Part shown: piece by piece, positions 1-8,522 of the stretch | Layout: each line of letters opens with the position of its first letter | How positions within the stretch are numbered: position 1 is the first letter of the stretch | Source: JAYFRE01 sp034926235 | GTDB taxonomy: Bacteria > Pseudomonadota > Alphaproteobacteria > Rhodospirillales > Magnetospirillaceae | Length of the DNA stretch: 36,405 nucleotides | NCBI GenBank assembly: GCA_034926235.1 | Contig: JAYFRE010000156.1 | Span: 1 to 36,405, forward strand | Reading direction: 5' to 3' | Position numbers and translations under genes: made by a program | Notes under the pieces: generated by a model | Told to the model about the DNA's origin: nothing | Seen by the model: the letters and a program-made list of their open reading frames with translations, nothing else | Database searches by the model: none

Positions 1-22
1 ACCAGACCAGAAGGAAAAACAA

Positions 23-1213
23 ATGAGAACAGTGCAGGATGTGGTGATCGTCAGCGGCGTGCGGACGGCCATCGGCGGATTCGGCGGCAGCCTCAAGGAC
101 GTCCCGCCGTCGCAATTAGGCGCGATGGTCATCCGCGAGGCGGTGAAGCGCGCCGGGATAGAGCCTAAGGATGTGCAACATGTCGTGATGGGACAGGTCA
201 TTCCCACCGCCCCCAAGGACGCTTATGTGGCGCGCGTTTGCGGCGTCGACGCCGGGATTCCGGTGGAAACGCCGGCTCTGACCCTGAACCGGCTGTGTGG
301 ATCGGGCTCCCAGGCGATCGTGTCCGCCGCCCAGATGGTCCAGTTGGGTGAAGCCGATATCGTCGTCGCCGGCGGTACCGAAAGCATGTCCCGTTCGCCC
401 TATGTCACCACCACGCATCGCTGGGGCACGCGCATGGGCGACACCACCATGATCGACGCCCTGACGACGACGTTGTCCGACCCCTGGGCCGGCGAACATA
501 TGGGCCTGACGGCGGAACGCGTCGCCGAACGCTACGGCATCACGCGCGAGGAACAGGATGCGCTGGCCCTGCGCAGCCAGAAAAACGCCGCGGCGGCCAT
601 CGCCGAAGGCCGTTTCGCCGAGCAGATCCTGCCGGTCGAGATGAAGACCCGCAAGGGCGTGACCGTCTTCGACACCGACGAGCATGTGCGCGGCAACACG
701 ACCTTGGAAGCGTTAGCGGGCATGCCGACGGCCTTCAAGAAGGGCGGATCGGTGACCGCCGGCAACGCGTCCGGCATCAACGACGCCGCCGCAGCCGTCG
801 TCATGATGACTGCCGCCGAAGCCGAACGGCGCAAGCTGCGCCCGATGGCGCGCATCGTTTCCTGGGGCCATGCCGGCGTGCCGCCCGAAATCATGGGCGT
901 CGGACCGGTTTATGCCGTGCCGATCGCGCTGAAGCGGGCCGGGCTGACCGTCGCCGATCTGGATGTGATCGAAAGCAATGAAGCCTTCGCCGCCCAGGCC
1001 GCCTATGTGTCGCGGGAATTGGGCTTCCCGGTCGAGAAGGTCAATCCCAATGGCGGCGCGATCGCCATGGGTCACCCGATCGGCGCAACCGGCGCGATCC
1101 TGACCGTCAAAGCCTTGTACGAACTGGAACGCATCAAAGGGCGTTACGGCCTGATCACCATGTGCATCGGCGGCGGCCAGGGCCTGGCCACGATCATCGA
1201 ACGCCTGGGATAA
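23..1213 (+). CDS. bktB: Beta-ketothiolase (acetyl-CoA C-acyltransferase), BktB-like
   Basis: Thiolase of 396 residues, the usual family length. It condenses two acetyl-CoA to acetoacetyl-CoA, or runs in reverse. The nucleophile is C92 in NRLCGSGSQ; H351 in GHPIGATGA and C381 in MCIGGGQG complete the catalytic set, each shifted by three from the well-known Zoogloea thiolase numbering. From memory, the N-terminus (VVIVSGVRTAIGGFGGSLKD) and the TAGNASGINDAAAAVVMM block look closer to Cupriavidus BktB, which also takes longer substrates, than to PhaA, so the symbol is less certain than the family. The ATG is preceded by AAGGAA. It could supply the thiolase step that E. coli encodes as atoB, because the ato operon some 20 kb away lacks one. 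PHB synthesis is the other obvious role. Gene context upstream is outside the window. Confidence 0.94.
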   Translation: MRTVQDVVIVSGVRTAIGGFGGSLKDVPPSQLGAMVIREAVKRAGIEPKDVQHVVMGQVIPTAPKDAYVARVCGVDAGIPVETPALTLNRLCGSGSQAIVSAAQMVQLGEADIVVAGGTESMSRSPYVTTTHRWGTRMGDTTMIDALTTTLSDPWAGEHMGLTAERVAERYGITREEQDALALRSQKNAAAAIAEGRFAEQILPVEMKTRKGVTVFDTDEHVRGNTTLEALAGMPTAFKKGGSVTAGNASGINDAAAAVVMMTAAEAERRKLRPMARIVSWGHAGVPPEIMGVGPVYAVPIALKRAGLTVADLDVIESNEAFAAQAAYVSRELGFPVEKVNPNGGAIAMGHPIGATGAILTVKALYELERIKGRYGLITMCIGGGQGLATIIERLG

Positions 1214-1283
1214 GGCAAGAGGCTGGGCCGCTGCCGTTCTTCCGATCAAAAGGGAACGGATAAGGCGGCTGCGGACCGATCCG

Positions 1284-1315
1284 CGAAGGGGACGCCGGTT
1301 AAGGTGTCCCCTTCG
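1284..1315. terminator. Bidirectional terminator hairpin between thiolase and epmA
   Basis: A perfect 10-bp stem (CGAAGGGGAC with GTCCCCTTCG, 12-base loop) sits between two convergent genes. A second, weaker hairpin lies just before it at about 1227-1269 (GCCGC/GCGGC outer and CCGTTC/GAACGG inner arms). There is only a short T-rich tail on the plus strand. The position, 13 bases from the epmA stop codon, suits termination from both sides. Confidence 0.6.
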
Positions 1316-1327
1316 TTCGTTTCCGCG

Positions 1328-2383
1328 TCAAGCGCCGGGTGTTGCGACCGGCGCCCACAAGATATCGTCGATGGCCGCGGCATGCGTGGCCAGCATCGCC
1401 AGCCGGTCGAAACCGAGCGCGATGCCGGATGCATCCGGCATTCCCGATTCCCACGCCGCCAGACAATCCTCGTCGATCGGATAGCGCTGGCCGTACAGAC
1501 TCTCCTTGAGCGCCATGTCGGCCTCGAAACGCCGGCGCTGCTCGGCCGCGTCGGTCAATTCGCCGAAACCGTTGGCCAATTCCACCCCGCAAGCGTACAG
1601 TTCGAAACGCTCCGCCGTGCGGGGATCGTTCGGATTGGGCCGCGACAAGGCCGCCATCGACAATGGGTATTCATATAAAATCGTCGGGCGTCCCATGCCC
1701 AGGAACGGTTCGATATGTTCCAGCATGATGCGGAAAAAAATATCTTCCCAACTATCGCTGTCGGACACGAACAGGCCGACGCGGCGCGCCTCGGCAGCCA
1801 GCCGATCGCGGTCGGGATCGCGCGGATCGGGCGTGGTCGCCAGAAGATCGATGCCGCACCGCTCCTGGAACGCCTGGGCGACGGACAGACGCTCGGGCTC
1901 GGCAAAGGGATCGCAATGAAAATCGCCATGACGGAAATCGGCGGTTCCGGCCGCGCGCGCGGCGGTTTGCATCAGGGCGGCGCAATCTTGCATCAACCGG
2001 GTATAGGGTGCGCGGGCACGGTACCATTCCAGCATCGAAAATTCGGGGTGATGACGTTCCGACCGTTCGCCGTCGCGCCAGACATGGGCGATCTGGAAGA
2101 TGCGGGGCATTCCCGCCACCAAAAGTTTCTTCATCGCGAATTCAGGCGAGGTGTGCAGGTAAAGCGTCTGCCGCCCCCCTGCCAGGGGCTCGGCCAGATC
2201 GGTGGACAGCGCCATGATATGGGGCTCCATCCCCGGCGATATCTGCAGACAGGGCGTTTCGACCTCGACGAACTCTTCGTCGGCGAAAAAGGATCGGACG
2301 GCGGAAAGAATGGCCGCACGCGCCAGCAGCATGGGTTGCTTGCGTGCGAAATTGTCCGCCCGCCACCATTGCCTGCCACCCAT
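1328..2383 (-). CDS. epmA: Elongation factor P beta-lysine ligase EpmA (GenX/PoxA)
   Basis: Class II lysyl-tRNA synthetase paralogue without the tRNA anticodon-binding domain; it attaches (R)-beta-lysine to the conserved lysine of EF-P. The protein is 351 residues (E. coli EpmA is about 325) and starts directly with the catalytic core: RAAILSAVRSFFADEEFVEVETPCLQ is motif 1, FQIAHVWRDGERSERHHPEFSMLEWYRA is motif 2, and GIALGFDRLAML near the C-terminus is motif 3. No OB-fold is present, which separates it from LysS. It is divergent from epmB across 103 bases, and efp follows epmB, so the assignment is supported by context as well as sequence. The ATG has an AGAGGGA ribosome-binding site. Confidence 0.95.
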   Translation of the reverse strand: MGGRQWWRADNFARKQPMLLARAAILSAVRSFFADEEFVEVETPCLQISPGMEPHIMALSTDLAEPLAGGRQTLYLHTSPEFAMKKLLVAGMPRIFQIAHVWRDGERSERHHPEFSMLEWYRARAPYTRLMQDCAALMQTAARAAGTADFRHGDFHCDPFAEPERLSVAQAFQERCGIDLLATTPDPRDPDRDRLAAEARRVGLFVSDSDSWEDIFFRIMLEHIEPFLGMGRPTILYEYPLSMAALSRPNPNDPRTAERFELYACGVELANGFGELTDAAEQRRRFEADMALKESLYGQRYPIDEDCLAAWESGMPDASGIALGFDRLAMLATHAAAIDDILWAPVATPGA

Positions 2384-2422
2384 GACTCGTCCCTCTCTTG
2401 AATTTCAAGCCCTCAAGGCGTC

Positions 2423-2452
2423 ACCATAGCGCCGCCGTCCTCTTCCGGCCAA
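2423..2452 (-). promoter_or_regulatory. Candidate sigma-70 promoter of epmA
   Basis: Read on the minus strand: TTGGCC (-35), 18-base spacer, TATGGT (-10). It lies 40 bases before the epmA start in the divergent epmA/epmB intergenic region. No equally good element was seen for epmB. Confidence 0.4.
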
Positions 2453-2486
2453 CCGCCCATTCCTGAAAGCTGACCTCTCAACTGCT

Positions 2487-3533
2487 ATGCCCGAACAGCA
2501 TCTTCTGCCCGAACGACGCCCAAGCCTGCGCAACGGCGGCGATCTTGCCGCCGCCGGACTGATCCCGCCTGAACGCGCCGCCGCGATCGACGCCGTCGCC
2601 CTGCGCTATTCCATGGCGATCACCCCTACATTGGCCGGGCTGATCGATCCCAATGATCCGAACGATCCGATCGCACGGCAATTCATCCCCGATCCGGCGG
2701 AGTTGGAAAATGCGCCCGACGAATGCGACGACCCCATCGGCGACATCAGCCATTCGCCGCTGAAAGGCGTCATCCATCGTTATCCAGACCGATTGCTGCT
2801 GACCCCGGTGCTGCGCTGCCCGCTCTATTGCCGTTTCTGTTTCCGGCGCGGCTGGACCGGCGAGGCCGATGGGGCGCTCTCCGACGCAGAAATGGAGGCG
2901 GCGCTGGATTATGTCCGCTCCCATGATGAAATCTGGGAAGTGATTTTGAGCGGCGGCGATCCCCTGATGCTGCCCTCCTCCCGGCTCAAAGCGCTGATCG
3001 GCGCTCTGAACGCCATCCCCCATGTCGCGGTCATCCGCATTCACAGCCGGATTCCGATCGGCGATCCCGGACGGGTCGGCCCCGCCCTGATCGACGCCCT
3101 GACCGGCGACACGGCCTTATGGCTGGCGCTGCACTGCAACCATCCGCGCGAACTGGGGCCCGATGCCGCCGCCGCCTGCCGCCGCCTGTCCGCCGTCGGC
3201 ATCCCGCTCCTGGGCCAAACCGTGCTGCTGGGCGGGGTCAATGACGACGAAGAGGTGATGGAGGCGCTGTTCCGCGCCATGGTGAAAAACCGCATCAAAC
3301 CTTATTATCTGCATCATCTGGACGCCGCCCCCGGCACGCGGCGATTCCACGTTCCCCTGGCGCGCGGGCAGACGATCATGCGCCATTTGCGCGGCCGGGT
3401 TTCCGGCCTGTGCCCGCCTACCTATGTGCTGGACATCCCCGGCGGCCACGGCAAGGTTCCGATCGGACCGGCCTATCTGGAGGAAGGCTTCGTGCAGGAT
3501 TGGCAGGGCCACAATCACAAAGCGCCCGACTAG
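2487..3533 (+). CDS. epmB: EF-P (R)-beta-lysine-forming 2,3-aminomutase EpmB
   Basis: Radical-SAM, PLP-dependent enzyme that turns (S)-alpha-lysine into (R)-beta-lysine, the donor for EF-P modification by EpmA. Length 348 residues, matching E. coli EpmB (about 342) and shorter than catabolic lysine 2,3-aminomutases because the C-terminal extension is absent. The iron-sulfur cysteines are C111, C115 and C118 (CPLYCRFC). The glycine-rich SAM contact is ILSGGDPLML, and GGHGKVPIG near the C-terminus carries K323, the likely PLP Schiff-base lysine. It is followed by efp on the same strand 88 bases downstream. Alternative: a catabolic aminomutase, which the size and neighbours argue against. Confidence 0.95.
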   Translation: MPEQHLLPERRPSLRNGGDLAAAGLIPPERAAAIDAVALRYSMAITPTLAGLIDPNDPNDPIARQFIPDPAELENAPDECDDPIGDISHSPLKGVIHRYPDRLLLTPVLRCPLYCRFCFRRGWTGEADGALSDAEMEAALDYVRSHDEIWEVILSGGDPLMLPSSRLKALIGALNAIPHVAVIRIHSRIPIGDPGRVGPALIDALTGDTALWLALHCNHPRELGPDAAAACRRLSAVGIPLLGQTVLLGGVNDDEEVMEALFRAMVKNRIKPYYLHHLDAAPGTRRFHVPLARGQTIMRHLRGRVSGLCPPTYVLDIPGGHGKVPIGPAYLEEGFVQDWQGHNHKAPD

Positions 3534-3557
3534 GAGGCCGTCTCCGCGCAAGGGCGG

Positions 3558-3586
3558 TTGCGCGACAAAAGCCAAGCTGCTAGGGT
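3558..3586 (+). promoter_or_regulatory. Candidate sigma-70 promoter of efp
   Basis: TTGCGC, 17-base spacer, TAGGGT, ending 35 bases before the efp start. It would let efp be transcribed more strongly than epmB, as expected for a translation factor. The leader has no clear Shine-Dalgarno sequence. Confidence 0.4.
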
Positions 3587-3621
3587 CCGCCCCTGATTTC
3601 CAAAAACCCCCCGGTTCCGTC

Positions 3622-4188
3622 ATGAAGATCAACGCCAATCTGATTCGTCCCGGCTTTGTCCTGGACCACAACAACCGCCAATGGGCTGTTCTCAAAATTC
3701 AGCTCATCCAGCCCGGCAAAGGCGGCGCTTTCATCCAGGTCGAAATGCGCGACGTCAAGACCGGCACCAAGACCAACGAACGCTGGCGCACCGCCGACAC
3801 GGTCGAGAAGCTTCAGGTCGATGAAAAGGAAGCAACCTTCCTGTTCAGCGACGATGATGGCTACACCTTCATGGACGCGGAAAGCTTCGAGCAGTTCACC
3901 GTGCCGCGCGACATGATCGGCGACCCGGCCGCCTTCCTGCAGGACGGCATGCTGTGCACCGTCGATCTGATCGAAGGCAGCCCGGTTTCGGTCACCCTGC
4001 CCGACAAGGTGACGGTGACGGTCACCGAGGCCGACCCTGTGGTCAAGGGCCAGACTGCCGCCTCTTCCTACAAGCCCGGCATTCTGGAAAATGGCGTCCG
4101 CGTCATGATCCCGCCCTTCATCGAGGCCGGAACCCGTATCGTCGTCGCTACCGCCGACGCCACCTATGTCGAGCGAGCCAAGGATTGA
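3622..4188 (+). CDS. efp: Translation elongation factor P
   Basis: EF-P enters the ribosomal E site and relieves stalling at proline runs. The protein has 188 residues, the standard three-domain length. Domain I carries QPGKGGAF, in which K33 is the equivalent of E. coli K34, the lysine that receives beta-lysine. Domains II and III end in the typical PPFIEAGTRIVVATADATYVERAKD. An in-frame reading extends far upstream but overlaps epmB; the ATG at 3622 gives the canonical N-terminus MKINANLIRPGF. Together with epmA and epmB the whole known alpha-to-beta lysine pathway is in one place, except the hydroxylase EpmC, which is not in the window. Confidence 0.97.
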   Translation: MKINANLIRPGFVLDHNNRQWAVLKIQLIQPGKGGAFIQVEMRDVKTGTKTNERWRTADTVEKLQVDEKEATFLFSDDDGYTFMDAESFEQFTVPRDMIGDPAAFLQDGMLCTVDLIEGSPVSVTLPDKVTVTVTEADPVVKGQTAASSYKPGILENGVRVMIPPFIEAGTRIVVATADATYVERAKD

Positions 4189-4982
4189 TCGGCGCCCGTT
4201 CCGCTTCGATCAATGTCATGACCGCCGCCGCCCGCAAGGCGGCGCGCGGTCTTTTGCGCGATTTCGGCGAGGTCGAGCAACTCCAGGTCTCGAAAAAGGG
4301 GCCCGGAGACTTCGTGTCGGCCGCCGATACCAGGGTCGAGAAAGTCCTGCGCCAGGAACTGTCCAAGGCGCGGCCCGATTATGGCTTCCTGCTGGAGGAA
4401 TCCGGCGAGATCCCCGGCAACGACCGTCATAATTGCTGGGTTGTCGACCCCCTGGACGGCACCACCAATTTCCTGCATGGCATTCCGCATTTCGCCATCT
4501 CGATCGCGCTGGTGCGCGACGGGGAACCGATCTCGGGCGTGATCTATCAGCCCCTGACCGATGAGCTGTTCTGGGCTGAAAAGGGACATGGCGCGTTCGT
4601 CAACGACCGGCGGCTTCGCGTGTCGGCCCGAAACAAGCTGGAAGAATCCGTCATCGCCACCGGCATTCCCCATCAGGGGCGTCCCGGCCATGACCGTTTC
4701 ATCAAGCAGCTTTCGTCGGTCATGACGGCCACCGCCGGCGTACGCCGGTTCGGCGCGGCCTCGCTCGATCTGGCCTATGTCGCGGCGGGCCGTTGCGAAG
4801 GGTTCTGGGAAATCGGCCTGAAACCCTGGGACATCGCCGCGGGTATCATTCTGGTGCGCGAGGCGGGCGGCTATGTCAGCGAGATCGATGGCGGTCACGA
4901 CATGCTGACCTCGGGTCATATCCTGGCGGCTAACGACCGGTTGCATCTGCCGCTGGGCATGCTTTTGCGTCAGGGAGTCTGA
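4185..4982 (+). CDS. suhB: Inositol-1-monophosphatase family protein SuhB
   Basis: Mg-dependent sugar phosphatase of the IMPase family, 265 residues if read from TTG 4185. The metal-binding signature is complete: EESGEIPG, then VVDPLDGTTNFLHGIPHF, then KPWDIAAG. Alphaproteobacterial relatives begin M-x-R-S-A-x-x-N-V-M before the conserved AGRSLxRDFGEVE block. That pattern is present here as GARSASINVM and lies upstream of the first ATG (4218), so I prefer the TTG at 4185, whose bases overlap the TGA stop of efp. GAGCGAG at 4171-4177 is a possible ribosome-binding site. If the ATG at 4218 is used the product is 254 residues. Close coupling to efp suggests one transcript; SuhB also has a known role in rRNA transcription in E. 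coli. Confidence 0.9.
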   Translation: MIGARSASINVMTAAARKAARGLLRDFGEVEQLQVSKKGPGDFVSAADTRVEKVLRQELSKARPDYGFLLEESGEIPGNDRHNCWVVDPLDGTTNFLHGIPHFAISIALVRDGEPISGVIYQPLTDELFWAEKGHGAFVNDRRLRVSARNKLEESVIATGIPHQGRPGHDRFIKQLSSVMTATAGVRRFGAASLDLAYVAAGRCEGFWEIGLKPWDIAAGIILVREAGGYVSEIDGGHDMLTSGHILAANDRLHLPLGMLLRQGV

Positions 4983-5086
4983 ACGTCGAGGACTTTTGCC
5001 CCAACAACCGGCAAACGAGTTGTCGCCTAAGATTCCTTCAGGTACTCTTCAAACTTCCTGGGGATTTCCTAAAATTGGGGACAGCG

Positions 5087-6139
5087 GTGCGCAGTTTCAG
5101 GCACATCCACTTGGCGTTGGCGGCAGCCATAGCCTTGACCGCCTTGCCCCTGGGCACGGCCGAGGCTCAGACCGTCGTTGGGGACGACCGGAAACCCGCC
5201 GTCGAGGTCGATCTTTCCGTGCTCGACCGGCTGGGGACCGAGCCGACACTACCCGATCGGTTCCTGAACCGGCATCCGCAAAGCCGGATGCCGGCAGTCA
5301 CAACGACGGAAAAAATCATCCTGAAACGCCCGGTCAAAAAGACCGCCGCCAAACCTGCCGAGCCTGCGGCCAAGGCCCCGCCGAAAAGCGTGGCGAAAGC
5401 CGCCCCGAAGCCTGAAAGCCTGCTGCCGGCCAAGAGCCCCGAGCCGACAATGCAGGCGGCGGCCGAACCGGCCCCGGCGCCCCGGACCGAATCCGAACCG
5501 TCCGATGCAGTGAAGACGCCGGAAGCCAAGACCGAAGCGCCCATTCCGGTCCCATCCGACACCCCGGCTCAAACGGCGACGCCTGCCCCCGCCCCCATCC
5601 AGACCGACGCCACTCCGGTGAAAACGGCAACGGCGGAAACCGGCGGCGGGACCACGGCTACGGCGGGTGGGGGCATCCCTCCCCGCTCCGTTACACCGGC
5701 GGCCCCGTCCATTCCCGCACCGGCGGATGCCGTACCGGCGGCAACGGCCAAGGCGGCAATGGACGACGCCAAGACCACGCCACCGGCTCAGTCCACCACT
5801 GCCCCCCAGTCTCCGGCGGTTTCGCTGGAAGTGTCGACTTCTCTTGCTTTCGACCCCAATGGCGCGGTGCTGTCCACCGAAGCGTTGCAAAATCTGGACA
5901 AGATCGCCGCCCGGCTGAATGGCGACGATTCCCTTAATCTGCTTTTGATGGCCTATGCGTCGAGCAGTGACGACAGCGCCAGCCGCGCGCGCCATCTGTC
6001 CCTGTCGCGCGCGCTGGCGGTACGGTCCAACCTGATCGACCGGGGGGTTCGCAGCACCCGCATCGAGGTGCGCGCCCTGGGCAACAAGACGCCGGGGGGC
6101 AACCCGGATCGCGTGGATTTGATCCTGCAGAAGCGCTGA
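5087..6139 (+). CDS. Secreted OmpA-like C-terminal domain protein with long Ala/Pro-rich linker
   Basis: Residues 1-28 form a signal peptide (MRSFRHIHLALAAAIALTAL..AEAQ). A small N-terminal segment follows, then roughly 160 residues rich in Ala, Pro, Lys and Thr, of low complexity. The last 105 residues are an OmpA/MotB-like fold (LAFDPNGAVLSTEALQNLDKIAARL, then RHLSLSRALAVRSNLIDRGVRSTRIEVRALG). The linker could span the periplasm. The GTG at 5087, with GGGGA five bases upstream, is preferred over a TTG at 5075. It precedes a MotA-like/MotB-like pair and may be a third component. Peptidoglycan binding is inferred; the classical diaminopimelate-binding Asp and Arg are less obvious here than in the later MotB-like protein. 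Confidence 0.75.
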   Translation: MRSFRHIHLALAAAIALTALPLGTAEAQTVVGDDRKPAVEVDLSVLDRLGTEPTLPDRFLNRHPQSRMPAVTTTEKIILKRPVKKTAAKPAEPAAKAPPKSVAKAAPKPESLLPAKSPEPTMQAAAEPAPAPRTESEPSDAVKTPEAKTEAPIPVPSDTPAQTATPAPAPIQTDATPVKTATAETGGGTTATAGGGIPPRSVTPAAPSIPAPADAVPAATAKAAMDDAKTTPPAQSTTAPQSPAVSLEVSTSLAFDPNGAVLSTEALQNLDKIAARLNGDDSLNLLLMAYASSSDDSASRARHLSLSRALAVRSNLIDRGVRSTRIEVRALGNKTPGGNPDRVDLILQKR

Positions 6140-6225
6140 CGGCTTCGGGCCTTGGCGGTCTGCCCCGCTTCTGACGCATTCATGCGTTAAAGTGGGTAAG
6201 TTTGAGCGACGTTGGACCCTGACGC

Positions 6226-7404
6226 ATGTCTCATCCCAAACGGTTTCTTGGCCGCATGGCCCTGTTTCTGGCCGCCGTCATCGGCGTCGTCATCCTGCTG
6301 TTTCCCGGCCTGGCCCGGGCTTTTTCGCATAATGTCGGGCTGAACAGCCTGATCCTGAGCGTGCTCTTGATCGGGATCGTGCTCAATATCCGCCAAGTCC
6401 TGCTGTTGGAACGCGAGGCGCGCTGGGCCGACGCCTTCCGCCAGGGCAGACCCGAACCGCCCGGCTATCAGCCGCGTCTGCTCGCCTCGCTGGCCACCAT
6501 GCTGGGCGAACGCCACGACCGTTTCACCATGTCGCCTTTGTCCCTGCGCTCGGTCCTGGACGGCATTTCCGCCCGGCTGGACGAGGTGCGCGAAATCGCC
6601 GCCTATTTCACCGGACTGATGATCTTTCTGGGACTCCTCGGCACCTTTTGGGGTCTGTCGCAGACCGTGGGATCGATCGGCGACGTCATCCGCAACCTCA
6701 CTTTGTCGGGCGGGGATGTCGAAAGCGCCTTTAGCGCTTTGAAAGACGGTCTGGATTCGCCTTTGTCGGGCATGGGCACCGCTTTTTCCTGCTCGTTGAT
6801 CGGGCTGTCCGGTTCGCTGGTGCTGGGTTTTCTCGCCCTGCAGATGGGGCAGGCGCAGAACAGCTTCTACAATGATCTGGAAGAATGGCTGTCGGGCCAG
6901 GTCAAGCTCGCCTCGGGCGTCATCGGCGGCGGCGAAGGCGGCGACCAGCCGGTACCCGCCTATATCCAGGCCCTGCTCGAACAGACCGCCGAAAGCCTGG
7001 ACAATCTGCAACGCACCATGGCGCGCGGCGAGGAAGGCCGCATCTCCGCCAACACCAATATGCGCCAATTGACCGACCGGCTTTCGACCCTGGCCGAGCA
7101 GATGAAAACCGAACAAAGCCTGATGCTGAAGCTGGCCGAAAACCAGCTTGAGATGAAGCCGATTCTGGCGCGTCTGGCCGATGGCGCTGCCGGATCCGGC
7201 GCGGACGAAGCCAGCCGCATCCATCTGCGCAACATCGACGCCACCCTATCGCGGCTTGCCGAGGAAATCTCGGCGGGACGGGACGAAGTCGTGCGCCAGA
7301 TGCGCAGCGAATTCAAATTCCTGGCCCGCACCATCGCCGCGATCGCCGAGGAAGAAACGCAAAATCACGGCCCGTCTTCGCGCGCCGGACGAACGGACGG
7401 TTAG
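6226..7404 (+). CDS. MotA/TolQ/ExbB-like proton channel subunit
   Basis: Integral membrane protein of 392 residues. Two hydrophobic helices lie at about 12-30 and 38-58, a cytoplasmic stretch follows, and two more helices appear at about 125-150 (YFTGLMIFLGLLGTFWGLSQTV) and 183-210 (GMGTAFSCSLIGLSGSLVLGFLAL). The last pair is the MotA/ExbB core. The remaining 180 residues are a helical cytoplasmic tail. It is three bases from the downstream MotB-like gene and clearly forms a unit with it. It is not a flagellar MotA: the conserved cytoplasmic torque loop is missing and no flagellar genes are near. It belongs to the pair often seen in Alphaproteobacteria annotated as biopolymer transporter plus peptidoglycan-binding protein, whose function I do not know. 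Confidence 0.85.
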   Translation: MSHPKRFLGRMALFLAAVIGVVILLFPGLARAFSHNVGLNSLILSVLLIGIVLNIRQVLLLEREARWADAFRQGRPEPPGYQPRLLASLATMLGERHDRFTMSPLSLRSVLDGISARLDEVREIAAYFTGLMIFLGLLGTFWGLSQTVGSIGDVIRNLTLSGGDVESAFSALKDGLDSPLSGMGTAFSCSLIGLSGSLVLGFLALQMGQAQNSFYNDLEEWLSGQVKLASGVIGGGEGGDQPVPAYIQALLEQTAESLDNLQRTMARGEEGRISANTNMRQLTDRLSTLAEQMKTEQSLMLKLAENQLEMKPILARLADGAAGSGADEASRIHLRNIDATLSRLAEEISAGRDEVVRQMRSEFKFLARTIAAIAEEETQNHGPSSRAGRTDG

Positions 7405-7407
7405 GCC

Positions 7408-8508
7408 ATGAGCCTGCTGTCCGGCCGCAGGCGGCGCAGCGGCGTCAATATCTGGCCCGGCTTCGTCGACGCCCTGGCCTCGCTCCTGCTGGTCATCATC
7501 TTTGTCTTGCTGGTGTTCGTCTTAAGCCAGTTCTATCTGGGCCAGCTTTTATCCGGCCGGGACGCCAAGATCAGCCAGCTTTCCCTGCAATTGGGCCAAT
7601 TGGCGGAAATGCTGGACATCGAACGCCGCGCCAACGCCGAATTGAAGGTCAATATCGGCTCGCTGACAGATGAATTGCAGCGCTCCACCGCCGAGAAAGA
7701 CCGCCTTCAGGCCGAAACCACCCAGAACAGCGCAGCGCTGCAACAACTGGCCCAACTCCAGCATGACGTCGCGGCGCTGGAGGCATTGAAGGCCGAGCTT
7801 GAAAAGAAACTAGCCGAAATGGGGGCCAAAACCGGCGAAGCCGAAGGACAATTGGCAGCCGAACGCAAACTGTCCGAGGAAGCGCGCGCCCATGCCGCGC
7901 TGTTGAACCAGCAGATGGAATCCTTGCGCCAGGAATTGGCGCGCATCTCCGCCCTTTTGGAATCGAGCGAAACCCTGTCCGCCGAACAAAAGGTGCAGAT
8001 CGCCGATCTGGGCAAAAGGCTGAACGCCGCCCTGGCCAGCAAGGTCGAGGAACTGGCGCGCTACCGCTCCGAATTTTTCGGACGGATGCGCGCGGTCCTA
8101 GGCAACCGGGCGGGCGTGCGCATCGAAGGCGACCGGTTCGTCTTCCAATCCGAGCTTTTGTTCGCCAGCGGATCAGCCGATCTGGACCCTGCGGGCGAGA
8201 AGAGGCTGACCGAACTGGCGCGCGGTCTGCTGGCCGTGACCAAAGAAATCCCGTCCGATATCGGCTGGATCTTGCGTATTGATGGCCATACCGACCGGAT
8301 ACCGATCAAATCGGACCGTTTCCCGTCGAATTGGGAATTGTCCACCGCGCGCGCCTTGTCGGTGGCCCGGTTCCTGGCGGCGCAAGGATTACCCGGCAAC
8401 CGTCTGGCCGTCGCCGGCTTCGGTGAATTCCAGCCGGTGGACAAAGGCAGCAGCCCGGAGGCGCTGGCGCGCAACCGGCGCATCGAGATCCGTTTCGACC
8501 AGCTTTAG
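7408..8508 (+). CDS. MotB/OmpA-like peptidoglycan-binding stator-type subunit
   Basis: Protein of 366 residues with one N-terminal membrane helix at about 15-45 (NIWPGFVDALASLLLVIIFVLL). D21 sits at the start of the helix where MotB and ExbD carry the proton-accepting Asp. Residues about 52-215 are a long coiled coil, and about 225-366 form an OmpA domain with FASGSADLDPAGEKRL, IDGHTDRIPI and NRRIEIRF, the peptidoglycan-contacting motifs. The coiled coil is much longer than in flagellar MotB. It ends 14 bases from the convergent cyaY. Together with the preceding gene it should form a proton-driven inner-membrane motor attached to the cell wall. Confidence 0.88.
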   Translation: MSLLSGRRRRSGVNIWPGFVDALASLLLVIIFVLLVFVLSQFYLGQLLSGRDAKISQLSLQLGQLAEMLDIERRANAELKVNIGSLTDELQRSTAEKDRLQAETTQNSAALQQLAQLQHDVAALEALKAELEKKLAEMGAKTGEAEGQLAAERKLSEEARAHAALLNQQMESLRQELARISALLESSETLSAEQKVQIADLGKRLNAALASKVEELARYRSEFFGRMRAVLGNRAGVRIEGDRFVFQSELLFASGSADLDPAGEKRLTELARGLLAVTKEIPSDIGWILRIDGHTDRIPIKSDRFPSNWELSTARALSVARFLAAQGLPGNRLAVAGFGEFQPVDKGSSPEALARNRRIEIRFDQL

Positions 8509-8522
8509 TGCGAACGGAACCG

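Noticed and set aside
6226..8508. Zorya anti-phage system
   Set aside because: ZorA/ZorB-like parts are present, but no ZorC, ZorD or ZorE follows; the neighbours are cyaY, rpmE and housekeeping genes.
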